This document shows positions 22,153-34,305 of a stretch of DNA of 64,000 nucleotides, in pieces. The DNA lies in the NCBI GenBank assembly GCA_958510825.1, contig OY294050.1:6487340-6551339 (forward strand), given 5' to 3'. The notes beneath the pieces are model-generated. The model did not search any database and was not told where the DNA came from. It worked only from the letters and a program-made list of their open reading frames with translations. The stretch is from Brachypterus glaber. Lineage: Eukaryota; Arthropoda; Insecta; Coleoptera; Kateretidae. Numbering within the stretch: position 1 is the first letter of the stretch; every line of letters starts with the position of its first letter. The translations under genes were made by a program, and so were the position numbers.

Positions 22153-23038
22153 TACTTTCTTGCAGTAAATAAAAGTTAAGCTCGCGAATTGCACGAGTAT
22201 ATTTTATAAAATCTTCGGCACATTGGTGAAAAAAAAATACATTTTATTTATTTACATACTGTGCTTGAGTGTAGTACTTCCTCACATTTTATGCTGAAGT
22301 AATTACAATATGTCATACAGGTAATCCATCGATTTTGTATTCACCTGAAAGTATAGTTCGTATCCCCTGCACACCCCCTGTGTAACTTTTACTCAACTAA
22401 ATAATAATTCGCGCCTGGTGTCCTAAAAGCAGACCGATTGATATTGATGTTGACCGATTTTATACAATAGAAGGCCTGTACGGATACAAAAAAATAAAAA
22501 TTCTACTTGGGAGTGTATACAAGAAGGATGGATCATCTGTATACACTTTTCAATTTTAAGCGATCTCGGAGAGATGAAATACTTGGAGAAAAAAAAGATG
22601 TATTTATCCTTTTTCATTCCGAAAAAACGATTTTTTTTATGTCCGTCCGTCTGTCCATGGGCCAAAAAGTCCATAGGCCACAGGCCATAGGTACCGTTTA
22701 ACAGATCAAAACCAAACTTTAAACTTGTGGTTTTTAGAGGAATGCTCAGGGGATTTTTTCTTAATTTTTCTCTACTCTGGCAAATAAGGGTAATGAACAA
22801 AAATATAAAATTTTGGCGAAGAAAATTTAAAATTTACACTTGCAGGTAAAAAGTCCAAACGAAAATATCTGAAAATTGATTATAAAAATAACAACAAAAT
22901 ATCAAAACTTTTATAAAACTTATTCGAACCTCTTTGAGAGAAAGTGAGTGCGGTGGAACCACACCATTTTCAGTTTATTTATTAAAACTTATATATTCTC
23001 GTAGGATTAAAGGAAAACACGAGAATGTGTCTATCTTT
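22153..23038. other. Intergenic, nothing coding
   Basis: Contains a GTCCGTCCGTCTGTCC stretch (about 22640) of the kind found in old transposon tails and a palindromic GGCCACAGGCC. The 125-codon minus-strand frame at 22423 has no recognisable domain or splice context. Confidence 0.35.
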
Positions 23039-23040
23039 TA

Positions 23041-23564
23041 AAGCCACTTTACACGGAGCAATTTGTGCGCAAGTTTGATGCTATGCAAGTTTGTTGCAAG
23101 AATGATTCAGTCACTGCGCATGCCTTCAGGCAAGTTTGAGGCTATTTTCGTGCCATCAAATTATTTAGAACATGTTCTATTTTTCGGCGATTTTCACGCA
23201 AGTTTTATGGTTATTTTCGTGGTACCAACCTGGAAAAAAAGTTACCAAATCGATTTCATTTTACTAATATAGTAGCAACTGCACATGTTAATTATTATTA
23301 TTATTAATAATAGGTCGGTCTGTCTAACTAAAAAACTTCCTTAAAAAAGCAAATGCTTGGTTATGTTTTTATCAACAAAGGCAGAGACAAGTCAAAATTC
23401 TCTGGTTGGCAGCACTGTTTACCTTGCAATACATAGCACTAAACTTGCGTACAACTTGCTCCGTGAAAAGGCAAATCAATGTACAATTGTCCTCATGCTA
23501 TATCTGGCAGCAAACTTGCATAGCATCAAACTTGCGTACAAATTGCTCCGTGTAAAGTGGTCTT
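23041..23564. mobile_element. 524-bp element with 54-bp TIRs
   Basis: Ends AAGCCACTTTACACGGAGCA and, reversed, AAGACCACTTTACACGGAGC match over about 54 bp, including GCAAGTTTGATGCTATGC. TA flanks both sides. GCAAGTTTG-like motifs repeat inside. Frames at 23063 and 23357 fall in the TIRs and are not genes. Confidence 0.8.
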
Positions 23565-24129
23565 TAGATAAAATCAAGACTTATATTTATATTATTTGTT
23601 ATACTTTTTTATTATTCTTAACTATAACTGCATAATGTTCTTAATAATACGGAAGTAAAAAATACGACGATAAAATAAACGTTAGGGAACATTCAGGTAT
23701 TACGTAACGCGCTAGAGGGGGGGGTCTCAATAACGTCAGTAACATTAAATTAAAATTTGGCCAAATAAAATTTTATTTAGTATGTGAATAATAACCAACA
23801 CACAAAAGTAATCGTATATTTTCGCATTATGATTACTTTTTTGATAACTTTTACCTTTAAGCTACAATTAACGTACTTAATCCAAAATAATTTAACCAAA
23901 TTTTGCAATAATAATATTATTTCTTATATTTTAAATATGTTCATCTAATAAAAATTAAAATTAGTGCATAAGTTAAGAAATAATTATAATTAAATAAATA
24001 AGAAGTAATTGCACTGTAGTTATGAAGTAATTATTGCCCAACTCTGGTCTATATGATAGTGTAGCAAAAACATAAAGAAGTAAGCAAAAAACGCTGAAAC
24101 CTGGTGAAATAAAATTTGGATTGATTGAT
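23565..24129. other. AT-rich intergenic with one MITE end
   Basis: GGGAACATTCAGGTATTACG at 23692 is a left end of the GGGAACGTTC family, followed by a G-run. The right end is absent. Confidence 0.45.
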
Positions 24130-24245
24130 CTGTGCTTAGCGCGGGGGCCCCTATTAGCCCGGGCCCGAGTGGCCGCCCACCGCGGTGGCGGACTGGCCAA
24201 AGCGGCAGAGCGTTGGCCACCCCGAAGAGCCTTCTTTTCGATAAG
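24130..24245. other. Isolated GC-rich patch
   Basis: About 110 bp with GCGCGGGGGCCCC, CCCGGGCCCGAG and CGCCCACCGCGGTGGCGG in A/T-rich surroundings. Minus-strand frames across it are proline/arginine/glycine-rich, as expected from composition alone. Origin unknown. Confidence 0.4.
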
Positions 24246-25039
24246 CAGTGAGGAATGTTCACTTATCTCCTTTGGGACAGGAAGTCAAAAGAATCAATAG
24301 GGTTATTTTACTTAAAATACTGGAGATAAGAAAATAATGTTTTCACCGATACTTAATAAGTGAAATAAGCGATATTTTTAGCATCACTTCCATTTGTATA
24401 AAAAAAATCCAGCCGAGAACTTTGAATAATGTAGGTACTTGTGGTCCAAATTTAAAGTCTTTAGCTTAAAGACTTTACGACTGATCATGGTCACAATTTT
24501 TCCAGGCAGACTGACAGACAGACAGATTGACAGACGGATTTTTTACATACGAAAAACGTAAATCAAAGCAATAAAAAAAATTTACTAACCCAGAACTGTT
24601 TCAAGGGAAAACCAAAAACCGTAAAAAATCAAAAAATGTAGTTTTTAACTTGCAGAAAAAATCCTGCCATATCGTTTACTATGAAACTTTTATTAAGCAC
24701 ATTTCTAGATTGATGCCTTAGTTTCCGTTTATAGGATCTTGTTCTTTCTACCATTTTTTCTTGAGTTTTTAAAATTATTTGGACTTTTTTAAAAGTCAAA
24801 ATGAAATAAATTTGAAACACAAGATTGTCAGCCTTACATAGGGAATGCCAACCATAAAACAAGAAACAAATGAGCATCAACTCGGATAGATTCTGCGAGT
24901 TCAAATTGGGAAACAAATCCCGCGAGAAGTATCCCCTTTTGTCTGCCCGCCGCTCCTCTCCAGCTCAAGAAACAAAGAACCGAAAACACACTCATCACAA
25001 TGTCATTAACAAACACAGGAAAAACAAACGAGAGTCATG
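24246..25039. other. Intergenic with transposon-tail motif
   Basis: CAGACTGACAGACAGACAG (about 24506) and AAATCAAAGCAATAAAA resemble sequence near 27730-27810, suggesting remnants of one family. Short overlapping frames at 24834-25064 are unsupported. Confidence 0.35.
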
Positions 25040-25125
25040 GCACACCTGGGTGGTGCACCTCTAAAACCATGGGCCCGCCCCCCCGGCCCCCCTTGCACCG
25101 GCCCGTTTCAACAGAGGCGGTGCGC
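25040..25125. other. Isolated GC-rich patch
   Basis: CATGGGCCCGCCCCCC, GGCCCCCCTTGCACCGG and AGAGGCGGTGCGC. No frame or family recognised. Confidence 0.35.
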
Positions 25126-25367
25126 TAATAAGGATGTCCATAATATTGAAAGTTCGGAGAAAAATTAATAGTCGGCGCTTTACGCTTCGGTTGGTTTTGA
25201 GATCTTTTTCAAAATTTGCTATTTGTTAGATGAATCGCTTTTGTTTATCACTACTTAGCGGGGAAAATGTATTCACAAATATTTTATAATGTTCGCTGTA
25301 TTGTTTTTTATGCATAGATACGATCAAGCATGTTGTCTATTGCCTATAATAGTATATAATATAATAA

Positions 25368-25430
25368 GAGCTGGTGACCTTTTTCATTTTAATTTCTCCC
25401 GGCTGAATTTTATATTTTTCTTAATGTAGG
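25368..25430 (+). repeat. Short dispersed repeat, copy 2
   Basis: GAGCTGGTGACCTTTTTC, then ATTTCTCCCGGCTGAATTTT, as at 3228 and 39535. Confidence 0.5.
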
Positions 25431-25542
25431 GGAACCCGGTGCGAAACGGGATACGGGGCGTAACAGTATGGAGCTTTTATCGGGCGAGGATGTGTGGCAG
25501 AGTTAAGCTAATCATATTTAAACATTTATTGAGCTACAATGC

Positions 25543-25728
25543 AACATATATACTTGTCTGTCTTACTCGCACAGCTTTATTTTAACAGAGACAACAATAA
25601 CAGTGGTACTGGTAATTGTTATTGTTCAGGCCTGAATATACCTACTATTTGTTTACAAACAAACCGAGATTACTTTACTTTATATTAACAGTATGCGTAT
25701 TCTAGAGAGAAGAGTTGTTAGTTCGTTG
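25543..25728. mobile_element. hAT-like MITE, copy 5 (truncated)
   Basis: Begins inside the element (AACATATATACTTGTCTGTC) and ends with the intact right TIR GAAGAGTTGTTAGTTCGTTG. The first about 60 bp is missing, and a GATGTTGGC stretch is also lost relative to copy 2. Confidence 0.7.
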
Positions 25729-26693
25729 ATTGGCGTGCTTATTTTTTTTGCAGTTCTGCGCTTTCCGCGATTTTTACAGGTTTCGTCGAATTTTGCTTGC
25801 ATTTATAATATTTATGGATATTGATTCGAGGTAATTCCTTTTATTTTTATTGATTATATTTATGATACTTATTAGACAAGTTCATCATATATTGTTTTAA
25901 TTATTTATTGTGCAGAAATGCTGATCGTGATGAGTAAAATACATTTCCGGACCAAGTTTTATAGGAACTTTTTTTCATATTTTTGGACTTAGAATGACCC
26001 CTTATTTCTGAATCACCCTGTGGAACGTTCAAGTATTACGTAACGCAAATTTTACGAATTTTACGAATTTTACTCACCTCGTTTTATATGCCATTGTCCA
26101 CCTTTCATTACAGACTTTTATTATGTCTTTTTTGTTTTTCAATCCAAATATTTCTATTTTTCATGTCAAAAATAAAAACTATAGTTATAACCTTACTATT
26201 TTGACTCAGGTCAATATAACTTAATAATATTAACAAATTAACATATTATGTTTTATTAATGTCTAGATTTTATAAAAATTACTTAATTTTTGATTTAAAT
26301 TTTATAAAAAATATCAATATTTCCTCATGAAATGTAAAACATTGTAGAATTTTACAGTCATATGGTAGAATATCCACAGAAATCAAATTTAATTAGTAAA
26401 CTGTCAAATTTTCCTTGATTTAAAAGATGCTTGCAGTTAGGCAACCCATTAAACAGTGTTGAGCTTCCATAATAATATTTTGTATCAAATATAATACCAA
26501 GAAAACTAAAGGTAAATAAAAAACATATTTCCTGTTGATATACATACATTTATATAAATTTGTATGCTATTTTGTGTTTTGCTTTTCTCAAAATTTCTCG
26601 GAATAAGCAATAAAAATTAAAAAATATTAAATTAGGAATTCTTAAAGTTTAAACTTTATATTTTTTCGGGATCGTAAGAAAAATAGTGTACAT
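25729..26693. other. Intergenic with abutting TE ends
   Basis: TTTTTCATATTTTTGGACTT to AATCACCCTGT (25968-26021) is a right end of the CAGGGTGATCC family. GGAACGTTCAAGTATTACGT (26023 onward) directly abuts it and is a left end of the GGGAACGTTC family. Nothing is recognised beyond these. Confidence 0.45.
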
Positions 26694-26826
26694 AACTCGT
26701 TGGAAAGTGTATTTCTTACACTCATGGGGTTTCCTCACTCGCCTGACGGCTCGTTCGTGAACCTTCCCACTCGCGTGAAATATGTCACTTTCCACACTAG
26801 TTATGTAATATACTATTACGTGGTCA
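26694..26826. repeat. Hairpin with CTCGCCTGACGGCTCG centre
   Basis: Arms ATAACTCGTTGGAAAGTGTA and ACTTTCCACACTAGTTAT flank CACTCGCCTGACGGCTCG. Same centre type as 10165, 46312 and 46966. Confidence 0.6.
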
Positions 26827-27255
26827 TCTCGGCCACCCGGTAAATTCTTCTATTTTACTTTCAATGATTTCTTCTATTTAACTTCTAATTAGAGTTCAGA
26901 ATTGTCGTAAAGATGCACTTAAGCTCACTTAACTATTTTCCACCTTTTTATTTGACTAAGAATTAGAGATACACTTTGTTGATAAATAAGATAACTGCTT
27001 CACCTCTAATTAGGAGGATATAATAAGCATATTAACACGATCTGGTTTGAGAATCTTAGTCTGAGAAGGCTCAAGGGAATTAAAACAATTACACATGCCC
27101 ACAAAAAAAATAAAAGTGGTCTACGCCATGGATAGGATCATGATATCCATGTGTATTTTCGCCCGCTGAAACCGAATCTGAACTCAGTTTAGCCCCTACA
27201 CGTCTGGATTTTTCTCTACAGCCGCAATATGTTACCAAACGGGAAAAAAGTGACC
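26827..27255. other. Intergenic, nothing recognised
   Basis: No repeat partner or coding-like frame found. Confidence 0.35.
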
Positions 27256-27261
27256 AAAATT

Positions 27262-27705
27262 ATTTTATTGTGTATTTCAACTTTAAATGATTGGTATGAC
27301 ATAAAAATATATTTTTTTTTTATTTTTTTAATATTTTCAATTGAAGAATTTAGATCAAAAAGAAAAAAAAAACGGGAAAAAAATACCAAAAAAGAAATTC
27401 ATTTTGTATTTCAACTTTTAAATGATTAGTAAGACATAAAAAACATATTTTTTAATTTTTTAATATATTCCATTGAATTTTTTTTTATTATTAAAATATT
27501 AAAAAAATAAAATTTTTTTTTTATATTTTACTAATCATTTAAAAGTTGAAATACACAATGAAATATTTTTTTGGTATTTTTTACCGTTTTTCTTTTCCTT
27601 TTTGCTATAAATTTTTCAATGGAAAATAAAAAAAATTAAAAAAAAAACATATGTTTATGTCTTATTTATCATTTAAAGTTGAAATGCACAATAAAATAAG
27701 TTATC
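27262..27705. repeat. Four-unit symmetric inverted repeat
   Basis: The motif TTTCAACTTTAAATGATT occurs forward near 27278 and 27410, and reversed (AATCATTTAAAAGTTGAAAT) near 27533 and 27668, at roughly 130-bp spacing. The whole is a palindrome of direct repeats in low-complexity sequence. Confidence 0.55.
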
Positions 27706-28195
27706 GTGGTCACAAATTTCCCGGACACACAGACAGACAGACAGACAGAATTTTTTTTTTACGAAAATCATATTTTTAAATATAAAACGTCCAGAAACGT
27801 AAAGCAATAAAAAAAATTTGATTTTTTTTTTAACGCAGGACTCCTTGGGAAAGTAAAAGGACGACAAGATATTTCAAATAAAAGTTTTTTCTATCCTAAT
27901 AGAACTATAGAATGAGGAAACGTAAAAAAATCTGAGGTGAAGACACTTTAGGGTGGGTGATATTTCAACCAGGGCGTGTATTATGTTTAATAATAATTTT
28001 ATTCCCCTTTACCTTCAAATATCCAACATAGAAATATAAGTTGGAACAATGTGGTAGGTATCATCACAAAGCAGCTGTCTCAAAAAATTTAAAACACCTT
28101 TTTCAAAATTAGGCACCTTGTTTGTAAATGTGTTACCTTTAAACACATTTTTTTTTGTGTTCAAATAAATAAATATACAGAAAAATATTTAGTCT
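27706..28195. other. Intergenic with GACAGACAGACAG tract
   Basis: CACAGACAGACAGACAGACA at 27727-27746 sits in old transposon-like sequence. No gene. Confidence 0.4.
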
Positions 28196-28345
28196 AGTCA
28201 TGTACTTTCCGAGCTTTATTAAACCGTGTAATGTATGTATTACATAAATTACATGTATTACAGGTCCTATCTGTGTATGTTAAACCTATGTAGATAGGAC
28301 CTTTCAGCTTAGAACGGCAGTACATACGTTACCTGTATTACAGTT
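28196..28345. repeat. Hairpin with GTCCTATCT arms
   Basis: AGGTCCTATCTG and GTAGATAGGACCT pair, with outer TACATGTATTACAGG / CCTGTATTACAG-type repeats. GATAGGACCTTTCA plus ACGGCAG matches, inverted, the sequence at 6791-6820. Confidence 0.5.
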
Positions 28346-28468
28346 GTGAGTAAAAATAATTACTAATTGGGCAGGAGATGCCCCAGGGAAATAATTCATA
28401 TTTGATAATTTCAAATTGGTATTTATACGAATATACCTAAATTTAAATGAGAGAAGAATCGACAACAG

Positions 28469-28557
28469 ATTAATCATTTGAATTTTGAGGTTATATCTGT
28501 TGACAGTTACAGTTTTAACTGTCAACAGATATAACCTCAAAATACAAATTAATTATA
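28469..28557. repeat. Near-perfect 40-bp-arm hairpin
   Basis: TTTTGAGGTTATATCTGTTG and CAACAGATATAACCTCAAAA pair perfectly, extending outward into AATCATTTG-like arms, with a loop of only about 8 bases. Confidence 0.7.
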
Positions 28558-29038
28558 ATTATTAAACGTCAAACAAAACCGTTATTTTAAGCACAGTTGA
28601 AATTAGCAACACAGGTATACCACTACAAAAATGACCTTCTAATGACCTTGAAGGGGAAAAGTGAGTGAACTCAGACGAAGTGACGTGACAGTCTCCTGCT
28701 CAATTGGTTTTGAGGTTATGTTAATATATGTCGTTTTAATGACAATAATAAAATGTTTATTATGATCCAGAAGTGATTTTTCGGGAGAGAGGGAGTTTCT
28801 GCTTTACTTTTGATACATGCGCATGAAATTAAATTTTTGTTCCAAAAATATGAGTATCGAATGAATATAATTTTGAATATTCGTACGGAAGTCTAAAAAA
28901 TGATGGTTGATTTAAAAAAAAAACAAATTTATGGATCTTAAAATTTGAGATGGTCATCAGATGGTATACCATCTGGGTATATCCTCCGCCACTGTGATTT
29001 TTTTTTTGTTTTAGCCTCTAATAGAGTATAATTTAAAT
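28558..29038. other. Intergenic, nothing recognised
   Basis: No gene-like signal before the exon-like island that follows. Confidence 0.35.
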
Positions 29039-29191
29039 ATGGTCCAGCAGCAAATGGAATGCAGAGACCCAATGTCTACCATGGGAACCCAGAGATGCAA
29101 CTCACTCTCCGCGCTCAGGAGATGGGTTTCACAGACCTTCAGGCTGCACCCATTCAAAATCTCCGACGTCATTTTTTATTTTAACAAGAAT
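29039..29191. pseudogene. GC-rich exon-like island, unidentified
   Basis: About 130 bp of near-balanced base composition in A/T-rich DNA. On the plus strand two frames are open. One, starting ATGGTCCAGCAG, is 50 codons long and ends TAA. The other reads GPAANGMQRPNVYHG... to a TAA just after CGACGTCATTTT. The minus strand is open too in one frame. I recognise no family. It could be a retrocopied or orphaned exon fragment, or a fragment of an unclassified repeat. Confidence 0.3.
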
Positions 29192-29286
29192 TAAATTATT
29201 ATGCTGCCGAAACAACGAAGAAAACCATAGGTCTTTTTATTAGCCTATAATAGTCGCAGAGCTTATTCCCATCACTCAGAAATAGC

Positions 29287-29683
29287 AGTTTTCGTAACGA
29301 GTAAGCGACTTTAGTCCTTAGTGCACGAGAATGAAGTTTTTTTGACGCGAAGCGAAGTCAAAAAACCATTCGAGTGTACTAAGGGCTTGTCGCAAACGAG
29401 TTGCGAACAACCTTTTTCGTTCGATCTACAGCCTAGACTCTTTAAAATGTGCATTTTTAAGAATTACCTGTGTTTAATTTTGACATTTCAAAATTTTATA
29501 AACGTCAAATGACTTTTGTCAAAATGAAAGCTATGTGTAATCGTTTGGATAAATGAGTGTGCATAGTTGTAATTTCATTCAAATATGCATGTACTCGTGC
29601 GATATAAAAATATCCTAACGAGGATATATAGTGAACATGCATTTTCCTTTATTTCGTGAACACTAGGTCGTACGAAAAATATT
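29287..29683 (+). mobile_element. 400-bp TIR element, copy 2
   Basis: Homologous to 14309-14710, from AGTTTTCGTAACGAGTAAGC to GGTCGTACGAAAAATA, with small indels. Confidence 0.65.
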
Positions 29684-30976
29684 AAACATATTCCACTAAT
29701 AATGCCCACCAATTCATGGTCGATGCTACTCCAGAATCAGTGAGCTAGTCTCACTCCCTCCCCCCCCCTAATCTCAATTCAAACTAAATTCTATTAAGAT
29801 AAATGAGCCATAAGCAATACGCCTTTCTTTTAAATATAATTATAGGGCCAAGGGAGTAAAAACAGTCTTTAAAAAGTTGTTGACATATGTCAAATCGAAA
29901 TTTATATCAAATAAGAATGGTTTAAATCAAGATATCTGGAGGCTTTAGCCCTGGTACCTGCACTCAGACAGTCTTTGAGGCTAGTAACCAGAGGCTGCCA
30001 CGCTATAAGCGACCGTCAAATCGAACTGAAAATTTCTTAAATGACCTTATTTTGAGGTTAAAGTTATATGACAAAGTAACTCTTTAAATACCGTTTTTTA
30101 AGTTAAGATGGTCAGTTCTTAGACTATAGGAGATTGATAATTTAATAATTTTTAAATATTCAAATAATGTTTTCACTTTCAAAGTAGGTATTATCGTTTT
30201 TTTCGTTGGTATGGCAGCCAGGCTCTTTGGTAGACCTGCAGGTATCTTTTATGTTTGTTTTAAATTAATCAGATATTTTTTATTTAATGTATTAATTTTT
30301 AATGCCTTGATGGAGGGTAGACCCACACAATGTTACATTTATATTAATATTTTATTATACTTAGATCAATAAAATACAACACTGGTATATATCTTCGACT
30401 TTGACTTAAGTCAATATAATTTTGTTTCATTTTTAAAATCCTTTCGATTTATATTTAATGAAATACGTACGAGTTGAAAAAATCCACTGTTCAGTTGGGA
30501 AAATTGAGCAAATTTCGTGGTAGATTTCGGAAATTTATGGGCAGTAGGGAAAATTGGAGGATAGTAGGGAAAATTGGAGTAGTAGAGTTGTGTAGTTTTG
30601 CAGAGGTGAGGACCCCCTTTTTTTTAGTCATCAAAATTTTAGTTTGGGGGTGAGCTTTTTTTATCATCAAAATTTCTGGAAGAGGTAAAGACTTGTTTTG
30701 GAAGTTGGGGAATTTCTCAATTTTAAGTTGAGAAATATTTGGTCCACCCCCCATTAAAATTGCTTCAGAGAACCCCCGCTTAAAGACATTGTCTAGTAGG
30801 TGCTCTGTGCTTTTTGGGTATTTCTCTATTACTTATAAGACGTTTTTTTTATCATAAATTAAGCAGATTTTTATACAGAACTAAATCTACTATAAAACAA
30901 TGTATGGATTTTATGAAGAGATTAAAAATTCTTTAACACCCAAAGATCCTTATCGGCACAAAGGAAGCTAAACATC
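29684..30976. other. Intergenic, old repeats
   Basis: 29715-29815 (ATCAGTGAGC, GACTCACTCCC-like, GATAAATGAGCCATA) has a diverged copy at about 40720-40805. 30495-30595 repeats TAGGGAAAATTGGAG. No gene. Confidence 0.4.
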
Positions 30977-31840
30977 CTTTCCATGTTGATATAGTAGTAA
31001 ACTATATTAAAAAAGTAAACTGATTCTTCTCGAGAACAGTGGCAAAAGAAAATATGTTTGTTTTTATGCTTTTTGTGGACACAACTAAGTGTTCATCTAA
31101 AAAGCCGCCATTGTTATAATAGTTGTCCACGTTTTAAGGAAAATATTTAGAAACAATCTCACGGATATTTACTAAACTAACTTACTAACCAGTCAGGGGT
31201 TATCTAAGAAGACGGCTTATTCAAAAAGGGAAATATTAATGGAAAAAGCCCGTATTTTAACAAATTTGACAAATTTCATATAGTGTATATTGGTAATCAA
31301 AGGCGAAAAAATATATAAACAACTAAAGTAATAGCCTTAGAATGAAATTTTCTTTATACTTTATTCCTCATTTCTTATGCCTTTTTTGTATGTGCACAAC
31401 TTTGTTAACTTTCCATGTTGATATAGTAGTAAACTATATTAAAAAAGTAAACTGATTCTTCTCGAGAACAGTGGCAAAAGAAAATATGTTTGTTTTTATG
31501 CTTTTTGTGGACACAACTAAGTGTTCATCTAAAAAGCCGCCATTGTTATAATAGTTGTCCACGTTTTAAGGAAAATATTTAGAAACAATCTCACGGATAT
31601 TTACTAAACTAACTTACTAACCAGTCAGGGGTTATCTAAGAAGACGGCTTATTCAAAAAGGGAAATATTAATGGAAAAAGCCCGTATTTTAACAAATTTG
31701 ACAAATTTCATATAGTGTATATTGGTAATCAAAGGCGAAAAAATATATAAACAACTAAAGTAATAGCCTTAGAATGAAATTTTCTTTATACTTTATTCCT
31801 CATTTCTTATGCCTTTTTTGTATGTGCACAACTTTGTTAA
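30977..31840 (+). repeat. Perfect 432-bp tandem duplication
   Basis: Unit 1 (30977-31408) and unit 2 (31409-31840) appear identical base for base, starting CTTTCCATGTTGATATAG and ending CACAACTTTGTTAA. The junction shows only a 2-base match (CT). No gene is inside. Either a very recent duplication or an assembly duplication. Confidence 0.85.
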
Positions 31841-32725
31841 CTACATACGTGCTAAATGCTCCCTATTTGAATATGCCCATACAATACACAACGTGTGTCT
31901 AATACAAAATGCAAATACAAAAAATACAAAAATGTTAAAAACTACTGAAAACACTGAAAACAACGGTTTGTACCTTGAATTGTATAATTTTCAAATACTT
32001 ATAATTAGAACTTTTACAAAACTTATAAAAGAATAGATTTATGTTGCTTTGATGATATCTTAAAAAAAGTAAATATTTTTATTTCGTGAGCGCCCATGGA
32101 GTCTTTCCATGCTTGCTTTAAAACAAATAATAAAATATCTTAAAGAATGCTTTAATTTGTATATAAATGAATTAAAATTACGATAATCATTGAAGATAAA
32201 CCGAAAAGATAACAATCTTTCGAAAATTATTTTGAATGAACAATATAATTGTCCGAAAAAATGTAAATTAAATTACAGCCCCATTCATTATAAAGACAAA
32301 TAAAATTTAACGTCTTTATGCTTTTTTAAAAATCTTCTCATATAATTCTTATATTGAGAAGGCCATGGGTTTTAGTCTATAGACTTCTTGATTAAATGTT
32401 TTCTAAAATAGAAATTTAATTTCAAATATTTTTTTAATCGGTAAACTTTTTAAAGAACTTTAATAAACTAAAAAAGGGATATTTAAGGAGTTTAAAAAAT
32501 TGTGGAATCCATTTCAGAAATAATCCTCGCACTTCCTCCAAAGAAAAGGTCAGTTCTTGGTATAAAGCTTGAGATTTGAAAGGACCTACTTAGTATTTGC
32601 TCACAGCGCAAAATTCTCTTACATCCAAACATTAATTTTCGTAACTTTAAAGGATGGTACTTTAAACAAAGTCGTATTTCTTTGATCCAAAGGTAAATGA
32701 GAAACCCTTTAAAAATAAATGGTTA
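31841..32725. other. Intergenic, one diverged repeat
   Basis: 32520-32700 (CCTCCAAAGAAAAGGTCAGT, TTCTCTTACATCCAA) has a diverged copy at about 40880-41050. No gene. Confidence 0.35.
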
Positions 32726-32727
32726 TA

Positions 32728-33151
32728 CACGGAAAGAAATTAGTGGGCTCTGCGCTATACATTATAAGATATTTGGTAACAGTGGCAAATTATAGTGATT
32801 TAAACTATAGATTATAAGGGACACAATAACTAATAATGTTAAAAATAAATTGGAAACGATTATATATATTACAGACACGATTATATTTATTACAGGCACT
32901 ATTATAAATTTACAGAAATTTTATTATATTATAAAAATTATTAGCACGGACAATAATTAAATCTATTTAAGCTATAAATGCCATACTATTTGTTATATTT
33001 TATTATTCACTAAACAATTAAAGTATTTCATATAAATTTTTACACTGACTGCCATAATTGTAAGAGAAAGCCTTGTATTTATATAATAAGCGATTATAAT
33101 TTGCTTGGTATGTGTGTTATAGCGCTCCTAGCTATAATTTTTTTTTCCGTG
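32728..33151. mobile_element. CACGGAAA TIR element
   Basis: Left CACGGAAAGAAATTAG with GCGCTATA and right, reversed, CACGGAAAAAAAAATTATAG with GCGCTATA. TA flanks both ends (32726-32727, 33152-33153). The interior is very A/T-rich. Confidence 0.65.
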
Positions 33152-33289
33152 TATTACTTCAAATTCGCCATTTATTTGGCAGATATCATTGATATAATAT
33201 CAACAGCATATTTATTTTCAGTAACTGTCATGTTTATTTGGTTTAAAGAATCTGTCTTTTCAGTGTATAAAAAAATATTTACTATAGGC

Positions 33290-33440
33290 TAATTCGTCTA
33301 AACGTGATAGTGACTCCTGCTTAAAGCAACCTCCCGCTTCACGCTTCCTTACCTGCAACGCCTATACTTGGTCTCCTCTCTTACGTTCCGTTCCCCCGCC
33401 CATACTTTCAATATCACTATCACGGATCTATTAAACGGAT
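33290..33440. repeat. Hairpin with C-rich loop
   Basis: AACGTGATAGTGA and TCACTATCACG pair around a pyrimidine-rich loop (CCTCCCGCTTCACGCTTCC, CCGTTCCCCCGCCC). Confidence 0.5.
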
Positions 33441-34305
33441 CATACTTTAAATTAAAGATTTACCTGACATTTGTTTATTTTTATTTCTGTTCTGTGGTAT
33501 GATATCTTTTTTTTGGGACGCCATAACACGTAAGTCCGTTTTTTCTTCATGCATAATAAAGACCATAAGTAATAAAAACAATTGTCATAAAAAGACAAAT
33601 TTTATAACATAATAAAATTTTATCAAGCACATTTTAAAACAACGTTATAAACAAAAAACAACGACTGTCAAAAACGAATACCAACAAGGGCACTATACGA
33701 GGCACTATACTTAAATAACTTTAATGTCATTAAAATATACTTAATTTTAAGCATCGAAGGCTTTTTAATATACATTTATTATGACGTTTTTTTTATACAG
33801 GATGATTAAATAAAACTAAAGTAAAAACTATAGTAACGATAAATATTACTAACTAATTTTGTAGAACAAAAAACAAGAGCTGCTACCGAAGAAAATCATA
33901 TTTTTTATTCGATTGATTCTAAAAGCGACAATTTTTGTTCATGTTTTACTGGCAAAAAGTTGAACTTTGTGGCCCTAGGGCCAAAAAGTTTTTTCGCCCG
34001 CTAACTAAAACTTGTTATTTTTAAGCTTTTTAAAAGAAAATGCTTTACCTTTACTGTAATATTTATAAAGAAATATGACCTTTTGGTCACTTTTGGTCTT
34101 GAAATAACTCTTCTTTTTGACCAGATACAGTTATTATAATCATTTCATACAAAATAACTATTTCTTCTATAACATAACCTCAAAATATATGTTAACTGAT
34201 TAATCTGTATTCATCCACTAAAATAAATTAAAAACAAAAAAAAAACAATTGTTAAATTAATTTCAATATTTATGATATTCATAGAACGGTTTCAGAATTA
34301 TTATT
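33441..34305. other. AT-rich intergenic, nothing recognised
   Basis: No supported feature. Confidence 0.35.

Noticed and set aside
22423..22800. 125-codon minus-strand frame
   Set aside because: It lies over a GTCCGTCTGTCC transposon-tail stretch with no recognised domain.
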